DNA from: Actinomycetota bacterium
Lineage (GTDB): Bacteria > Bacillota > Desulfotomaculia > Desulfotomaculales > Desulfocucumaceae
Length of the DNA: 60,013 bases
Assembly: GCA_023475565.1 (NCBI GenBank)
Contig: JAMCVT010000006.1
Coordinates: 1 to 60,013 of the forward strand
Reading direction: 5' to 3'
Below are positions 33,985 to 42,189 of this stretch, one piece after another. A program made the translations under genes and the position numbers. The notes under the pieces were generated by a model. That model did no database searches. It saw only the letters and a program-made list of their open reading frames with translations, and had not been told where the DNA came from. The first letter of the stretch is position 1. Every line of letters begins with the position of its first letter.

Positions 33985-35253
33985 CTATTCCGTGTATTCA
34001 AACTCGAAATTTTTTATGACCACCGTGTCCCCGTTTTTTGCCCCGGCGCGGCGCAGGGCCTGATCTATGCCCATGATAGACATAATCCTTTGCAGCCTGC
34101 CCAGGGCCTCCTCATTCTCCAGATTGGTCATGGCCACATGGCGCTCTATTTCTCTGCCGGACACAGTGAATATACCGTTACTCTTTTCTACGGTAAAACG
34201 GGGCCCGACCTCATGGACAACCACTTCCTCCTCCTGCTGCAAAATTCCGCTGTCCCCGGCCGGAATCCGGCCCAGCAGGAGGGCAATCCCGGTCACCAGC
34301 CTGTCCACGCCTTCCCCGGTGAGGGCTGAAATAGGATATATTTCATATTTGTCTCCCATCTGCCCGGTAAACAGTTCCAGGTTCTCCCGGGAATCAGGCA
34401 GGTCTATTTTGTTGGCCGCCACTATCATCGGCTTTTCAGCCAGCCTGGGGTTGTAAAGGGAAAGCTCCCGGTTAATCACCTCAAAGTCTTCAACGGGGCT
34501 GCCGCTGCTCCCCGAAACATCCACCACATGCACCAGCACCCGGGTGCGCTCCACATGGCGCAGAAATTCATGGCCCAGCCCGGTACCGGTATGAGCACCC
34601 TCTATCAGCCCGGGTATATCGGCAACAACAAAGCTGCTGCCCTCATCAACCCTTACCATCCCCAGATTGGGCACTACGGTGGTAAAGGGGTAGTCGGCAA
34701 TCTTCGGCCTGGCCGCCGAAATGCTGGTAATTAAGCTTGATTTACCCGCGTTGGGCAGGCCTACCAGGCCCACATCAGCCAGCAGCTTCAGTTCCAGGGA
34801 AAGCCACAGCTCTTCACCGGGCTCCCCCTTTTCAGCCATCCTGGGGGCCTTGTTAATCATGGTGGCGAACCTGGCGTTTCCCCGTCCGCCCCTACCGCCC
34901 CTGGCCACAACCAGTTCCTGCCCGTTGTCGGTCAGGTCCCCTATAAACCTTCCTGTTTCAGCCTCCCTGACCACGGTGCCCACAGGAACCCTCAGCACCA
35001 GGTCCTCCCCGGTGCGCCCGTGCATGTTCTTGCCCATCCCGTGCTGCCCCCGCCCGGCTTTGTAGTGCCTCTGGTACCTGAAGTCCACCAGGGTGCGCAG
35101 GCCCTCGTCGGCGGTAAAAATCACATCACCGCCCCTACCACCGTCGCCTCCCCAGGGGCCGCCTTCGGGGACATACTTTTCCCTGCGAAAGGCCATGCAC
35201 CCGTTGCCGCCGTCTCCACCTTTAACAAAAATTTTCGACTTGTCATAAAACAT
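33985..35253 (-). CDS. obg: Obg/CgtA ribosome-associated GTPase
   Basis: 422 residues. The glycine-rich Obg fold (1-158; FVKGGDGGNGCMAFRREKYVPEGGPWGGDGGRGG), GTPase domain with G1 GLPNAGKSSL, G3 DIPGL and G4 NKID, and the C-terminal OCT domain present in Gram-positive Obg (from about 345). It binds the large ribosomal subunit and links ribosome assembly to the stress and sporulation phosphorelay. Preceded by a Spo0B-like gene on the same strand, the usual arrangement in Bacillus-type genomes. Confidence 0.97.
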   Translation of the reverse strand: MFYDKSKIFVKGGDGGNGCMAFRREKYVPEGGPWGGDGGRGGDVIFTADEGLRTLVDFRYQRHYKAGRGQHGMGKNMHGRTGEDLVLRVPVGTVVREAETGRFIGDLTDNGQELVVARGGRGGRGNARFATMINKAPRMAEKGEPGEELWLSLELKLLADVGLVGLPNAGKSSLITSISAARPKIADYPFTTVVPNLGMVRVDEGSSFVVADIPGLIEGAHTGTGLGHEFLRHVERTRVLVHVVDVSGSSGSPVEDFEVINRELSLYNPRLAEKPMIVAANKIDLPDSRENLELFTGQMGDKYEIYPISALTGEGVDRLVTGIALLLGRIPAGDSGILQQEEEVVVHEVGPRFTVEKSNGIFTVSGREIERHVAMTNLENEEALGRLQRIMSIMGIDQALRRAGAKNGDTVVIKNFEFEYTE

Positions 35254-35299
35254 GCTGTCATGCTCCTTATACGCCTATTATGCTCCATAATCATCCTTA

Positions 35300-35863
35300 T
35301 CAGGCGTCCTGACGGGGAAAAACAATAAAAATTTCCCCACCGCTGGCCGAAACCACTATGCCCACCTTGCCCCCATAAGGAGTCAGGCTCTTTCCTATTT
35401 CCGCAAGTCTGGCCTGGGCTGCCCCGGCCCTTTTGTCCGGCTGGGGGCAGAATATCTTGATCAGGTATTTTTTATCTGACTCGCTGCAGTAAATTTTAAG
35501 CTTGCGGTTGGGCACATCCGGCGGAACAAGGGTTTCCAAAGACTGTATAAAAACCTTTCGAATGACTTCACCCAGTATCTCTCCGGGCACCCCGCAGTTC
35601 TTGAGGTCGGTATTTATTTCATATAGGACCTCCACCTGGTGCTTGCCCGCCAGGAAGTGCCCTATATGCAAGACAGCCGCCACTTCAGGCACAACCAGGT
35701 GTCCCACCTTGCTCATTCTTTCAACCTCCAGGCTTACCTGGTTTATGTATTCCCTTACCCGGTCGGTTTTGTTAAGCTGAACAAGGCCTGATATAACCTG
35801 CAGGTGGTTGAGGAAATCGTGCCTCTGAACGGACATCATTTCCAAAAAGGTGGATATATCCAA
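35300..35863 (-). CDS. spo0B: Spo0B-like sporulation phosphotransferase
   Basis: 187 residues from TTG 35863 with GGGGGA upstream. The N-terminal helical hairpin carries the phospho-accepting histidine in QRHDFLNHLQVISGLVQL (H15), then a degenerate ATPase-like domain. In Bacillus, Spo0B relays phosphate from Spo0F to Spo0A. Many Clostridia-class spore formers lack a full relay, so the partner here is uncertain. Its position directly before obg supports the identification. Confidence 0.83.
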   Translation of the reverse strand: MDISTFLEMMSVQRHDFLNHLQVISGLVQLNKTDRVREYINQVSLEVERMSKVGHLVVPEVAAVLHIGHFLAGKHQVEVLYEINTDLKNCGVPGEILGEVIRKVFIQSLETLVPPDVPNRKLKIYCSESDKKYLIKIFCPQPDKRAGAAQARLAEIGKSLTPYGGKVGIVVSASGGEIFIVFPRQDA

Positions 35864-35971
35864 GGTTTTTCCCCCTTATGCCCATAATATGGTAGAATTC
35901 GACCTGGATTATAAATCTCCTGCAAAAGGCGGAGGGGGGATTCTTTAGCAGCCATATCCGAAAACCGGGTA

Positions 35972-36003
35972 AAATAAGACCGTGCAGTATATACCGCACG
36001 GTC
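35972..36003 (-). terminator. Terminator of the crotonase gene
   Basis: GACCGTGC (35978-35985) pairs with GCACGGTC (35996-36003), followed on the minus strand by TTATTTT. Confidence 0.75.
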
Positions 36004-36019
36004 TGCAGCCGGCAACGGC

Positions 36020-36799
36020 TTATTTACCCTTAAACTCAGGCTTTCTTTTCCCAAAAAAGGCGGTTACCGCCTCCTTCATATCCTCGGTACTGAAACAGAA
36101 GGCCGACTGGGCCTGCTCATACAGCAGCCCGGCCTGCATGGAGCTTTCCATGGCCACATTGATAGCCTTTTTGCCAAATCTCACTGCCACCGGGGGCTTT
36201 TCAGCAATCTTCCCGGCCATATTCATGGCCTCGCCCGCCGGATTCGCATTTTCGCACAGCTTATCAACCAGACCGATACGCAAAGACTCCTGGGCATCCA
36301 GTTTTTCACAGGCCAGCATTATCCTCTTGGCCTGACTGGGGCCCACCACCCTGGTCAGCCTCTGGCTGCCCCCCATATCTGGCGAAAGACCGAAATTAAC
36401 CTCCTGAAGGGCAAATACGGCATCCCTGGATGCAATCCTTATGTCACAGGCCAGGGCCAGCTCGGTGCCTGCCCCAAAGCACAGTCCATTGACCGCACAG
36501 ATGACCGGCGGGGCCATGGTCTCCCAGCGGGTATACAGGTTTTGCATCTTAAGAAGATTTTTAAGTATGTACTGTGAATTTATTTTTCCCAGTAAAGATA
36601 TATCAATCCCGGCGCTGAACTTGTCCCCGGCCGCCTTTATGACCACCGCCCGGACATGGTCGTCTTTTTCTATTTCATCCTGCACCAGAGACATTTCCGA
36701 CCACATTTCCTCATTAAGACAGTTGAGCGCCCCGGGTCTGTTCAGTGTGACAACGGCCACATGGCCCTCTTTTTCATAAATAAGAGTTTTCAGGTCCAT
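36020..36799 (-). CDS. Enoyl-CoA hydratase/isomerase family protein
   Basis: 259 residues of the crotonase fold. Oxyanion-hole segments FSAGIDIS and NGLCFGAGTELAL are present. Both candidate acid/base Glu residues exist (E113 in GAGTEL, E133 in LQEVNFG), and D141 in LSPDMGG matches the dienoyl-CoA isomerase pattern. It may hydrate enoyl-CoA or shift double bonds of dienoyl-CoA. It is a single-gene unit with its own terminator, distant from the catabolic island at 53-60 kb. Confidence 0.85.
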   Translation of the reverse strand: MDLKTLIYEKEGHVAVVTLNRPGALNCLNEEMWSEMSLVQDEIEKDDHVRAVVIKAAGDKFSAGIDISLLGKINSQYILKNLLKMQNLYTRWETMAPPVICAVNGLCFGAGTELALACDIRIASRDAVFALQEVNFGLSPDMGGSQRLTRVVGPSQAKRIMLACEKLDAQESLRIGLVDKLCENANPAGEAMNMAGKIAEKPPVAVRFGKKAINVAMESSMQAGLLYEQAQSAFCFSTEDMKEAVTAFFGKRKPEFKGK

Positions 36800-36951
36800 T
36801 TATACAACCTCCATCCTTATTTATGCAGCACCACCCCAAATGGCACTCAGTAATACTATGTTGGCTGACAGCAGGCACCTGTTGGACCATTATATGCCAT
36901 AATATTCCATCTGCCCGGCAGGCTTCGATTTTTTTATATAAGATAGAGAAA

Positions 36952-37088
36952 TTATCCACAACTACATATGTTCGTTACGTACATATTTTCGTGGGTCCCG
37001 GGACCTATGTATACTATTATCAACAGGTTATCCACAAGAACGGGTGTGTACAATCAATACTTCAATACAATTAATACTTCAATACAAT
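36952..37088 (+). other. Origin-like segment: two DnaA boxes, palindrome and direct repeats
   Basis: Perfect DnaA boxes TTATCCACA at 36952-36960 and 37028-37036, same orientation, 76 bases apart. Between them is the 12-bp palindrome GGTCCCGGGACC (36994-37005). Just after the second box lie two copies of AATACTTCAATACAAT, period 17 (37056-37071 and 37073-37088), in A+T-rich DNA. No dnaA or replication gene is near, so this may be a DnaA-titrating or DnaA-regulated site. The rest of 36800-37211 has no gene. Confidence 0.4.
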
Positions 37089-37211
37089 GTAATTTTATTC
37101 CTTCTAGTATTTTGACGTATTCTGCCTTAAAAATGTGAAAGGTGTCAGAATGCTGCTGCAGTTAAGGTTTTACGCGATGCCCGGTCTTTTTCCGGCTGGT
37201 TGCCGATAGTA

Positions 37212-37622
37212 CTAAAGTCCCAGTCTTTTTACCAGCAGGTCGTGGACATGTTCGAAAAGCAGCCCGGTCACAAGCCAGACCGGTGCCATATCGAGTCTTA
37301 TCAGACCGTCCAGCTGCCACCTGGTGCTCCCCGTATAGTCCCACGGGCTGACTCCGGCAGCAAACCTTATAGCTCCCCCGGTGGCATATTCAATGGTCCA
37401 TATGGCCAAAACCCAGGCCATGCCGCGAAGATACCACGGCCATGACCTCAACCTGTCATGGAGAGGTTCCAGGAATACCGCCAGGCCGTATATGGGGAAC
37501 ATCCAGAGGTAGGTCGTCCCCGCCAGCCTGACGTCGCCCCTGATGGCCGACCCCATTCCGGTCCATAATATTTCCAGTCCCCATCCCATCAGCCCGTACA
37601 GGGCAAATCTGGCAAGCTTCAT
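37212..37622 (-). CDS. CmpB-type putative ABC-transporter permease-like membrane protein
   Basis: 136 residues with four hydrophobic segments. The signature GLMGWGLEILWTGMGSAI near the N terminus, then WMFPIYGLAVFLEPLHDRL and YATGGAIRF, match the PF06541-type (CmpB) family common in Firmicutes. No ATPase or binding protein is adjacent, and the transport role of this family is unproven. Confidence 0.7.
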   Translation of the reverse strand: MKLARFALYGLMGWGLEILWTGMGSAIRGDVRLAGTTYLWMFPIYGLAVFLEPLHDRLRSWPWYLRGMAWVLAIWTIEYATGGAIRFAAGVSPWDYTGSTRWQLDGLIRLDMAPVWLVTGLLFEHVHDLLVKRLGL

Positions 37623-37787
37623 GTATTTATTCTGCTTTGGACGGACATGGAATATTGAATATCAACAGATGATTTTAATGGCAATGCTGTAATAATATTA
37701 CTATAGCTTGCCTTTTTTTATGTGATGTTATATTCTTAAAATAAAAAACGGTTCATTTCTGGAATTAAAAGGAGAGGAGACTTAAAA

Positions 37788-37922
37788 ATGGGCACATCAA
37801 TACTTATAGTTCTAGGCGTTGCACTGGCTGCTGCTATCACGGCCATGCTGATCAGCGGAACAGCCGGCAACATAACGCTGGCCACCACCAAACATGAGGA
37901 TATGGGTGACGGGCATCATTAA
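37788..37922 (+). CDS. Tiny membrane protein (44 residues)
   Basis: ATG 37788 follows GGAGAGGAG with good spacing. One membrane helix (TSILIVLGVALAAAITAMLISGT, about residues 3-25) and a short polar tail ending GDGHH. GTAAT-AAT-ATTAC, a small palindrome, lies about 90 bases upstream. It is similar in plan to the small proteins at 48695 and 49870. Function unknown; converges on speB, whose stop is nine bases away. Confidence 0.6.
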   Translation: MGTSILIVLGVALAAAITAMLISGTAGNITLATTKHEDMGDGHH

Positions 37923-37930
37923 AAAACTGT

Positions 37931-38785
37931 CTAATCGGCGAAGATAAGCAGCGCCTCCCTGACCAGCTTGGCGGCCAGTATAGCTGTACGCTCGCTCTGA
38001 TCGTAAGCAGGACACACCTCCACCAGGTCAAAGCCCACCACCTGTAGGCCGGATAGTGCCTCAAGGGCCTCAAGCAGCTGTACGGGGGCGCACCCGCCGG
38101 ACTCCGGAGTGCCGGTGCCGGGCGCAAAGGCAGGGTCAAGAACATCTATGTCCAAAGACACGTAAACCGGTTTTCCCTTCAGCCTTTCGGCTGCCCTGGC
38201 CACATCCCCGGCATCTACAGAGGAATGAAAATTAACCGAAGACCTGGCGAAGACAAACTCTTCCCTGGTGCCTGACCTTATGCCAAACTGAAAAAGGTTT
38301 TCCGGGCCCACAATCTCGGTAACCCGCCTCATCACCGTGGCGTGAGAAAGGCTCATCCCCAGGTACCTGTCCCTCAGGTCGGCATGGGCGTCAAAATGGA
38401 TGACAGACAGGTCAGGATAATAACCGGCAGCACTCTTTACGGCGGGAAGGGTGACCAGGTGCTCTCCGCCCAGCATGATCAGCAGCTTGCCTTCCCCCAG
38501 TATTTTCCCGGCGGTGTCGGCAATCCTCTCCAGGTTTTCCTCCACCATCCCGGGCACCATCAGAACATCCCCGGCGTCATAATACCTCAGGTCGGACAGA
38601 TCGCGGTCCAGGCGGGGGCTGTATTCCTCCAGCACCTCGCTTACACTTCTTATCTGCCGGGGCCCGTGCCTGGCCCCGCTTCTAAAGCTGACCGTCTGAT
38701 CCATGGGCGCCCCCACAATAACCGCCCTGGAAGCGCTGTAATCGTCACAGCTGCCCATAAAGCCGCTGAATACTTCAGTAAACAT
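37931..38785 (-). CDS. speB: Agmatinase
   Basis: 284 residues of the ureohydrolase family. Mn-binding motifs are complete: GGEH (about 107-110), DAHAD (about 131-135) and SLDIDVLDP (about 210-218). It hydrolyses agmatine to putrescine and urea in the cytoplasm. It lies downstream of speE and argDC on the same strand, so three polyamine steps are clustered. A hairpin between speE and speB may lower its expression. Confidence 0.93.
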   Translation of the reverse strand: MFTEVFSGFMGSCDDYSASRAVIVGAPMDQTVSFRSGARHGPRQIRSVSEVLEEYSPRLDRDLSDLRYYDAGDVLMVPGMVEENLERIADTAGKILGEGKLLIMLGGEHLVTLPAVKSAAGYYPDLSVIHFDAHADLRDRYLGMSLSHATVMRRVTEIVGPENLFQFGIRSGTREEFVFARSSVNFHSSVDAGDVARAAERLKGKPVYVSLDIDVLDPAFAPGTGTPESGGCAPVQLLEALEALSGLQVVGFDLVEVCPAYDQSERTAILAAKLVREALLIFAD

Positions 38786-38825
38786 CTATCCCATCCCCAA
38801 AAGTTATATTGCAGTTAAAATCAAA

Positions 38826-38845
38826 GAGGCGGTACGGGCCGCCTC
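38826..38845 (-). terminator. Hairpin between speE and speB
   Basis: GAGGCGG pairs with CCGCCTC, followed on the minus strand by TTTGATTTT; a moderate terminator or attenuator after speE. Confidence 0.55.
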
Positions 38846-38858
38846 CTGACTGCTGCGC

Positions 38859-39686
38859 TTATTTTACCAGTTCCCTCACAAAGGGCTGAAGCACAAGGCA
38901 GGCTCCATGTATTTCCGGGCTGTAGTACCTGGTATTCATGGCCGGAATGCTCTTTATGTCAACCTCCAGCGGGTCGTATTTCCTGGTGCCCATGGTAAAG
39001 CTCCACAATCCCCCCGGGTAGGTGGGAACGTTGGCGGTAAAGAGCCTGGCCATGGGGAATATGGACTTAATATCGGCAAAAACCCGGGGAATAAGATCCC
39101 TGTTAAAAAACGGTGACTCGGTCTGGGCGACGAACAGCCCGTTTTCAGTAAGGGCATCGTAAACATCTTTGTAGAATTCGGCTCCGAAAAGCCCTACGGC
39201 CGGGCCTATGGGGTCGGTGGAGTCCACGATGATCATATCGTAGGTGTTTTTATTATCCTTTACATGCTTAATCCCGTCAGCAACCAATACCTCGGCCCTG
39301 GGATCGTTCAGCCCGCAGCTGATTTCAGGCAGGAATTGTCTGGACGCCTCTATTACCTTATCGTCTATCTCAACCAGGGTAACCTTTTCCACCGATTTGT
39401 GCTTTAGCACTTCCCTTACCGTACCGCCGTCCCCTCCCCCGATAACCAGCACGCGGCGAGGATTTTTCAGGGTGTTCAGCCCCACATGGGTAATCATCTC
39501 GTGGTAAACAAACTCATCCTCCACAGTGGTCTGAATAATGCCGTCCAGCAAAAGCATCCTTCCGAACTGAAGGGTTTCCACCACCATTACTTCCTGATAC
39601 GGTGTTTTCTCACGATAAAGAGTCCTGACCACACGGCAGCCTATGCTAAGGTTCTTGGTCTGGTACTCGGTAATCCATAAATCCAA
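38859..39686 (-). CDS. speE: Spermidine synthase
   Basis: 275 residues. The aminopropyltransferase signatures are present: an N-terminal beta domain ([27 protein letters not shown]), [14 protein letters not shown], and the catalytic [13 protein letters not shown]. It moves an aminopropyl group from decarboxylated AdoMet to putrescine. No speD is in the window, so the aminopropyl donor must be made elsewhere. Between argDC and speE lies a palindromic repeat. Confidence 0.95.
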   Translation of the reverse strand: MDLWITEYQTKNLSIGCRVVRTLYREKTPYQEVMVVETLQFGRMLLLDGIIQTTVEDEFVYHEMITHVGLNTLKNPRRVLVIGGGDGGTVREVLKHKSVEKVTLVEIDDKVIEASRQFLPEISCGLNDPRAEVLVADGIKHVKDNKNTYDMIIVDSTDPIGPAVGLFGAEFYKDVYDALTENGLFVAQTESPFFNRDLIPRVFADIKSIFPMARLFTANVPTYPGGLWSFTMGTRKYDPLEVDIKSIPAMNTRYYSPEIHGACLVLQPFVRELVK

Positions 39687-39742
39687 CTTTCAATTCCTCC
39701 CAACTAATTTCTATCGGAGATATTCCTGCCCCCAAGGCCATC

Positions 39743-39807
39743 CCGATCGGGGACATTCCTATCCTCAGGGGAATGCCATTGCTTCAGCAGGTGTGTCCCC
39801 ATTCCGC
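39743..39807 (+). repeat. Small palindromic repeat, copy flanking argDC on the left
   Basis: CCGATCGGGGACATTCCT ... GCTTCAGCAGGTGTGTCCCC. GGGGACA and TGTCCCC are complementary. The element at 40943-41008 is an inverted copy, so the argDC and GSP17M genes sit between two opposed repeats. Confidence 0.7.
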
Positions 39808-40265
39808 TAGTACCACATGGGAACGGCCGCCAGGACGCAGCCTATCTCCCGCACCCGGTGATCGGCGGCGGCTATTTTAATATCCGCCAGCTCCATCCCC
39901 CGTGTTGCAAAGGCTTCCTTCAACATCTTTTCTATTTCACGCCCGGCCTCTTCCTTGGTGCCTATACAGGAGTGCTCCATAATTACCCCGAAGGCATCCT
40001 TTGAGAAACCGACTCCCACTGCGGCAGCTATAAGCTGCCCGGGCTCACGGCTTATTATATAGCCGTAGGCAGTTGGAACAAGGGATCCCGGAGGGATCAC
40101 CAGCCCGTTATCCAGTTCGGCCCCGGGGGGCAGTATGCTGCTGACCCGGAGAAGATTTATATTCCCAATACGGCCTGCCAGCAGGGCGTTGTCAAAAGCG
40201 GTCAGTTCACTGTGTCCCTCGGCTCCGGCTGCCGTAAGAAAAAACTTTTTCGGAGTGGGCAACAT
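39807..40265 (-). CDS. Pyruvoyl-dependent arginine decarboxylase
   Basis: 152 residues from ATG 40265 (GGGAGG ten bases upstream); the open frame upstream is not conserved-looking. The self-cleavage site is visible as LLRVSSILPPG, with the Ser42-Ser43 pair where the chain splits to form the pyruvoyl group, followed by SLVPTAYGYI and later EHSCIG. It decarboxylates arginine to agmatine, feeding agmatinase and spermidine synthase downstream. This enzyme type is typical of archaea and some bacteria, in place of the PLP-dependent SpeA. Confidence 0.9.
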   Translation of the reverse strand: MLPTPKKFFLTAAGAEGHSELTAFDNALLAGRIGNINLLRVSSILPPGAELDNGLVIPPGSLVPTAYGYIISREPGQLIAAAVGVGFSKDAFGVIMEHSCIGTKEEAGREIEKMLKEAFATRGMELADIKIAAADHRVREIGCVLAAVPMWY

Positions 40266-40441
40266 GTTTTCCATTCCTCCCATTATTAAAAAACATACAG
40301 CTTTTATTATATACAGAATGGCAGGAAAGACAACATCTTTTTCTTCCTCTGCATAAAAAATGGGACCCCTGATCACGGCGAATATTTTCATCCCGGAGGA
40401 GGCAATATATGAAAGTAGTTTTATACTAAAGGAGGTATATT

Positions 40442-40927
40442 ATGTCCAGAACAGTAATAGGTGCTTTTGACAGCCGGGAAAGCGCTGAAAAGGCTATTAA
40501 CGACCTTAGAAGAAAGGGCTTTGAAAAGGATATCTCCATACTGGCCAAGGATGACCACAGCCGCGAAAATGCCCGGGGGGCCGATACCCCTTATTCGGGA
40601 GGAGATTCCATTACCGACGGGGCCAGCACCGGTGGCATAGTAGGAGGACTGGTGGGGCTGGCGGCAGGCGCCGGAGCCCTGGCAATCCCGGGGGTAGGAC
40701 CACTGCTGGCCGCAGGGCCAATTGCCGGGCTTCTTTCCGGGGCTGCCACCGGCGGTATAGCCGGAGGACTGGCTGACTATGGAATCCCCGCCGAGAGAGG
40801 GCGCTTTTTTGAAGATAAAATTAAGCAGGGCAGCATACTGGTCACTGTAAAGTGCGACGACACCAAGGCCCAGGAAGCCTCCGGAGTTCTTAACCAGTAT
40901 GGCGGCAAGAATGTGGAAATCCACTAA
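40442..40927 (+). CDS. General stress protein 17M-like protein with glycine zipper
   Basis: 161 residues. Residues 1-45 match the GSP17M/YflT-type domain (VIGAFDSRESAEKAINDLRRKGFEKDISILAKD). A central Gly/Ala-rich stretch (about 60-115, GGIVGGLVGLAAGAGALAIPG, then ATGGIAGGL) could be membrane-inserting or pore-like. The C-terminal segment (ILVTVKCDDTKAQEASGVLNQYG) resembles a ferredoxin-like fold. AAAGGAGG lies upstream of the ATG. Function in stress is inferred only from the family name. Confidence 0.75.
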   Translation: MSRTVIGAFDSRESAEKAINDLRRKGFEKDISILAKDDHSRENARGADTPYSGGDSITDGASTGGIVGGLVGLAAGAGALAIPGVGPLLAAGPIAGLLSGAATGGIAGGLADYGIPAERGRFFEDKIKQGSILVTVKCDDTKAQEASGVLNQYGGKNVEIH

Positions 40928-40942
40928 ATAAACCGCCCTTCT

Positions 40943-41008
40943 GCGGAATGGGGACACACCTGCTGAAGCGAAGGTATTCCATTGTGGACAGGAATGTCCC
41001 CGATCGGT
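40943..41008 (-). repeat. Small palindromic repeat, inverted copy flanking GSP17M on the right
   Basis: GCGGAATGGGGACACACCTG ... AGGAATGTCCCCGATCGG, the reverse complement of the 39743-39807 copy. GAGGAATGTTCCCGATGCA follows as a partial second unit to 41043. Confidence 0.7.
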
Positions 41009-41157
41009 ACTGACTCTGGGGTCGGAGGAATGTTCCCGATGCATAGACGGCGGGGAGACAGAAGACTGCTTAAAGGTTTATAAAAACGCAGTATTAATCG
41101 ACATATCAGGAATGCCCGGCCCTCCTGTCTCCCGTCTCCCGTCTCCCGACAGAAGTT

Positions 41158-42021
41158 TCACTCAGGATTAGCCTTCAGTGCTTCTTCATAGATTGACCTG
41201 TAAACAAGGGCATCCTCGGCCTGAAGTCCGTCGGACTCGCAGATAACGGTAAACTCGGCCGAGTAACGGACCAGCAGTGCGGCCAGGAAGGAAAAATCCG
41301 GGCCGTATCCTTCATCCCTGGTGGTTCTGTGCTTTTTCTCCCCTGCGTTTGTATACTCCACCGGGCTGAAGTGTATGTGCAGCCTCCTGAAGGCTTCCTT
41401 ACCCAGGGCCGCTTCTATTTTTTCAAATACTCCGGCATAGGCCTCCTCCACCCCGAAGCCTCCCTGAGTGACAGCGTGCAGATGGCCGAAATCAACGGCG
41501 GGGATAACATTGGGACCGGCGCAGCAGAGTTCCAGCACCTCTTCAAGACTGCCCAGGAGACTCTTCTTACCCATTGTTTCCGGGGCCAGCATTATATCTC
41601 CAAGCCCTTCCTCCCTGGCCTGCAAAACAATTTCCTTAAAAAAAGCACTGGCCCTTTTCATAGCCCCGGGCCTGTCATCCTTGCCCGACCCAGGGTGAAA
41701 GACCACCACCCGGGCGCCCATCCACCTTGCCGCCATAAGTGATTTCATAAGGTGCCGCCTGGTTTTTTCCCGCCCGTCAGTGTCCGGGGTGGCCAGGTTT
41801 ATATAATAGGGGGCGTGTATGCTTAGAAAAATACCGCTCTCCGCAGCCTTCCGGCCCAGCTCACGGGCTGTCTCCTCTCCTATGTTGACTCCCCGGCTGC
41901 ACTGGTATTCATAGGCGTCAAGGCCCTTTTCCCTCAGCCAGCGGGGCATGTCCAGCGAGCTTTTATGACCTTCCCCATAAAAGGAATTGGGGTTCCCCGC
42001 CGGGCCGAACCTGTTTTGCAA
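41158..42021 (-). CDS. Endonuclease IV-like TIM-barrel protein
   Basis: 287 residues from TTG 42021 with GGGGGG eight bases upstream. The xylose-isomerase/AP-endonuclease barrel shows its metal ligands: SIHAPYYINLATPD, VVFHPGSG, LAPETMGK, PAVDFGHLHA and LHIHFSP, with a final CESDG. This fits the Nfo (endonuclease IV) group, which cuts at abasic sites in DNA using zinc. It could also be a related sugar isomerase; the HAPY and ETMGK motifs favour Nfo. Confidence 0.82.
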   Translation of the reverse strand: MQNRFGPAGNPNSFYGEGHKSSLDMPRWLREKGLDAYEYQCSRGVNIGEETARELGRKAAESGIFLSIHAPYYINLATPDTDGREKTRRHLMKSLMAARWMGARVVVFHPGSGKDDRPGAMKRASAFFKEIVLQAREEGLGDIMLAPETMGKKSLLGSLEEVLELCCAGPNVIPAVDFGHLHAVTQGGFGVEEAYAGVFEKIEAALGKEAFRRLHIHFSPVEYTNAGEKKHRTTRDEGYGPDFSFLAALLVRYSAEFTVICESDGLQAEDALVYRSIYEEALKANPE

Positions 42022-42189
42022 AAGTCATCCCCCCTGCTATTCATTTTCCTTAAAGTGAACATTTTACCTTTTTTAAAATATTAATCTTAAACACCGCCAT
42101 TGTAAACTCATGTATATTTTTGCGGAAGGGAGGATTTTACATATTATAACTATAATAACATAATTAGCCATCACAAAGGAGGTAGTCAC

